Shown here: positions 63,185 to 64,000 of the stretch, piece by piece
Layout of the letters: every line of letters starts with the position of its first letter
Numbering within the stretch: the stretch's first letter is position 1
Assembly (NCBI RefSeq): GCF_900446215.1
Contig: NZ_UAQZ01000004.1
Coordinates: forward strand, 1-64,000
DNA length: 64,000 bases
Direction of reading: 5' to 3'
Source: Burkholderia cenocepacia
GTDB lineage: Bacteria > Pseudomonadota > Gammaproteobacteria > Burkholderiales > Burkholderiaceae
Position numbers and translations under genes: made by a program
Notes under the pieces: generated by a model
What the model saw: only the letters and a program-made list of their open reading frames with translations
What the model was told of the DNA's origin: nothing
Database searches by the model: none

Positions 63185-64000
63185 TTACGCGAACGGCACG
63201 GCCTCGAAGCCGGCCGCGAGCGCGTCGACGATCCGGTCGAGCTGTTCGCGCTGGATCACGAGCGGCGGCGACAGGATGATCTTCGTGCCGACCGGGCGCA
63301 CCAGCACGCCGTTCTCGCGCGCGACTTCCGCGACCGCGTTCGCATAGCCCGACAGCGGATCGATCGGCTCGCGCGTGTCCTTGTTCGCGACGAGGTCGAG
63401 CGCGAGCATCAGCCCCTTGCCGCGCACCTCGCCGACCGCCGCGAAGCGCTCCGCGAACGGCTGCAGCGCTTCGAGCAGATACGCACCCTGCTTCGCCGCA
63501 TTTGCCGGCAGGTCCTCCTTCACGACGATGTCGAGGCTCGCGATCGCGGCCGCGCATGCGACCGGATGGCCGGCGTACGTGTAGCCGTGCATGATCGCCC
63601 CGCCGAAATCGGCATTCGCGGCGAACGCATCCTCGATCCGCGCGTTCACGACCGTCGCGCCGAGCGGCACGTAGCCCGACGAAATGCCCTTCGCCAGACA
63701 CATGATGTCCGGGCGCACGCCCCAGCCGCGACTGCCGAACAGGCAGCCGCTGCGGCCGAAGCCGGTCACCACTTCGTCGGCGATCAGCAGCACGCCGTAG
63801 CGGTCGCACACCTCGCGCACCAGCGGCCAGTAGTTGGCCGGCGGCACGATCACGCCGCCCGCGCCCTGAATCGGCTCCGCGATGAACGCGGCGACCGTAT
63901 CGGGGCTCTGGAACTGAATCTCGCGCTCCAGCATTTCCGCGCAGATCCGGCCGAGTTCCTCCGGGTCCTGCGTGAACGGGTTGCGGTACAGCCACGGCGT
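63185..64000 (-). CDS. Class III PLP aminotransferase, C-terminal part
   Basis: The frame is open at the right edge (TPWLYRNPFTQDPEELGR), so the start is outside. About 272 residues are visible: AAFIAEPIQGAGGVIVPPANYW, LLIADEVVTGFGRSG (Asp for PLP N1), PLP Lys in CLAKGISSGYVPLGA, HGYTYAGHPVACAAA, and the C-terminal GTKIILSPPLVIQREQLDRIVD. It transfers an amino group from an omega-amine (GABA, beta-alanine or putrescine-like) to pyruvate or 2-oxoglutarate. It points the same way as the permease and may be co-regulated with it. Confidence 0.92.
   Translation of the reverse strand, partial: TPWLYRNPFTQDPEELGRICAEMLEREIQFQSPDTVAAFIAEPIQGAGGVIVPPANYWPLVREVCDRYGVLLIADEVVTGFGRSGCLFGSRGWGVRPDIMCLAKGISSGYVPLGATVVNARIEDAFAANADFGGAIMHGYTYAGHPVACAAAIASLDIVVKEDLPANAAKQGAYLLEALQPFAERFAAVGEVRGKGLMLALDLVANKDTREPIDPLSGYANAVAEVARENGVLVRPVGTKIILSPPLVIQREQLDRIVDALAAGFEAVPFA

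Overview
The window looks like a chromosomal segment of a Burkholderia (probably B. cepacia complex). The evidence is very high GC with strong G/C third-position use, an Omp38/OpcP1-type major porin, DUF4148 and DUF3331 proteins, and IS402-like and IS407-group insertion sequences. This is inferred from protein families; no rRNA or species marker is present.

Region 1 (1-about 7070) is the right end of a prophage with visibly lower GC. It holds a partial tail-collar protein, a SAR endolysin, a small acidic ORF, a likely secreted toxin with a DUF4279 immunity-like partner, an exported protein, a RepL-like winged-helix protein and a tyrosine integrase. The integrase is split by an IS5-family (IS402-like) element. 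Joining the two flanks restores its frame, so the prophage probably cannot excise by itself. A degenerate second integrase C-terminus lies just downstream.

Region 2 (7070-15200) is backbone: CBS-domain protein, DUF4148 protein, Rnk, an IS3-family element inserted at the terminator of the major porin gene, a YXWGXW protein, an HxlR regulator with a divergent SnoaL-like protein, and a LuxR-type regulator. Region 3 (15500-23600) is catabolic and transport: amidohydrolase, isochorismatase-like hydrolase, MFS exporter, a VOC protein/SDR pair, an NCS1 permease and a nu-class-like GST.

Region 4 (22900-28150) is a compact locus built round one operator sequence (core TTGCAATTGCAA) found in two divergent promoters. 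The genes are the GST, a stand-alone 'half' pyruvate-dehydrogenase E1-like protein, a MarR regulator and a full AceE-like E1. No E2 or E3 gene is present. Region 5 (28150-36440) holds a SoxR-controlled RND tripartite efflux operon, with the SoxR operator in a 19-bp promoter spacer, and an SDR/LysR pair. At 36457-38316 an IS407-group element separates a TetR C-terminus from a DUF3331 C-terminus, which looks like an IS-mediated deletion.

Region 6 (38320-46260) has a dicarboxylate/glutamate symporter, gamma-glutamyltransferase, a divergent RpiR regulator with two operator-like sites, and a NitT/TauT-type ABC ATPase plus fused double permease. Region 7 (46500-54100) has a Tat metallophosphoesterase/cupredoxin operon, cupin, alpha/beta hydrolase, HAD phosphatase, ArsR with an old-yellow-enzyme reductase, a GNAT and a PI-PLC-like protein. 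Region 8 (54110-64000) has a LacI regulator with a sugar-type ABC importer lacking its own ATPase (a 22-bp perfect palindrome lies at its promoter). It also has a porin, an AraC regulator, a DUF3156-like protein, an APC permease and a partial class III aminotransferase. The porin and permease promoters share a 14-bp motif that may be the AraC site.
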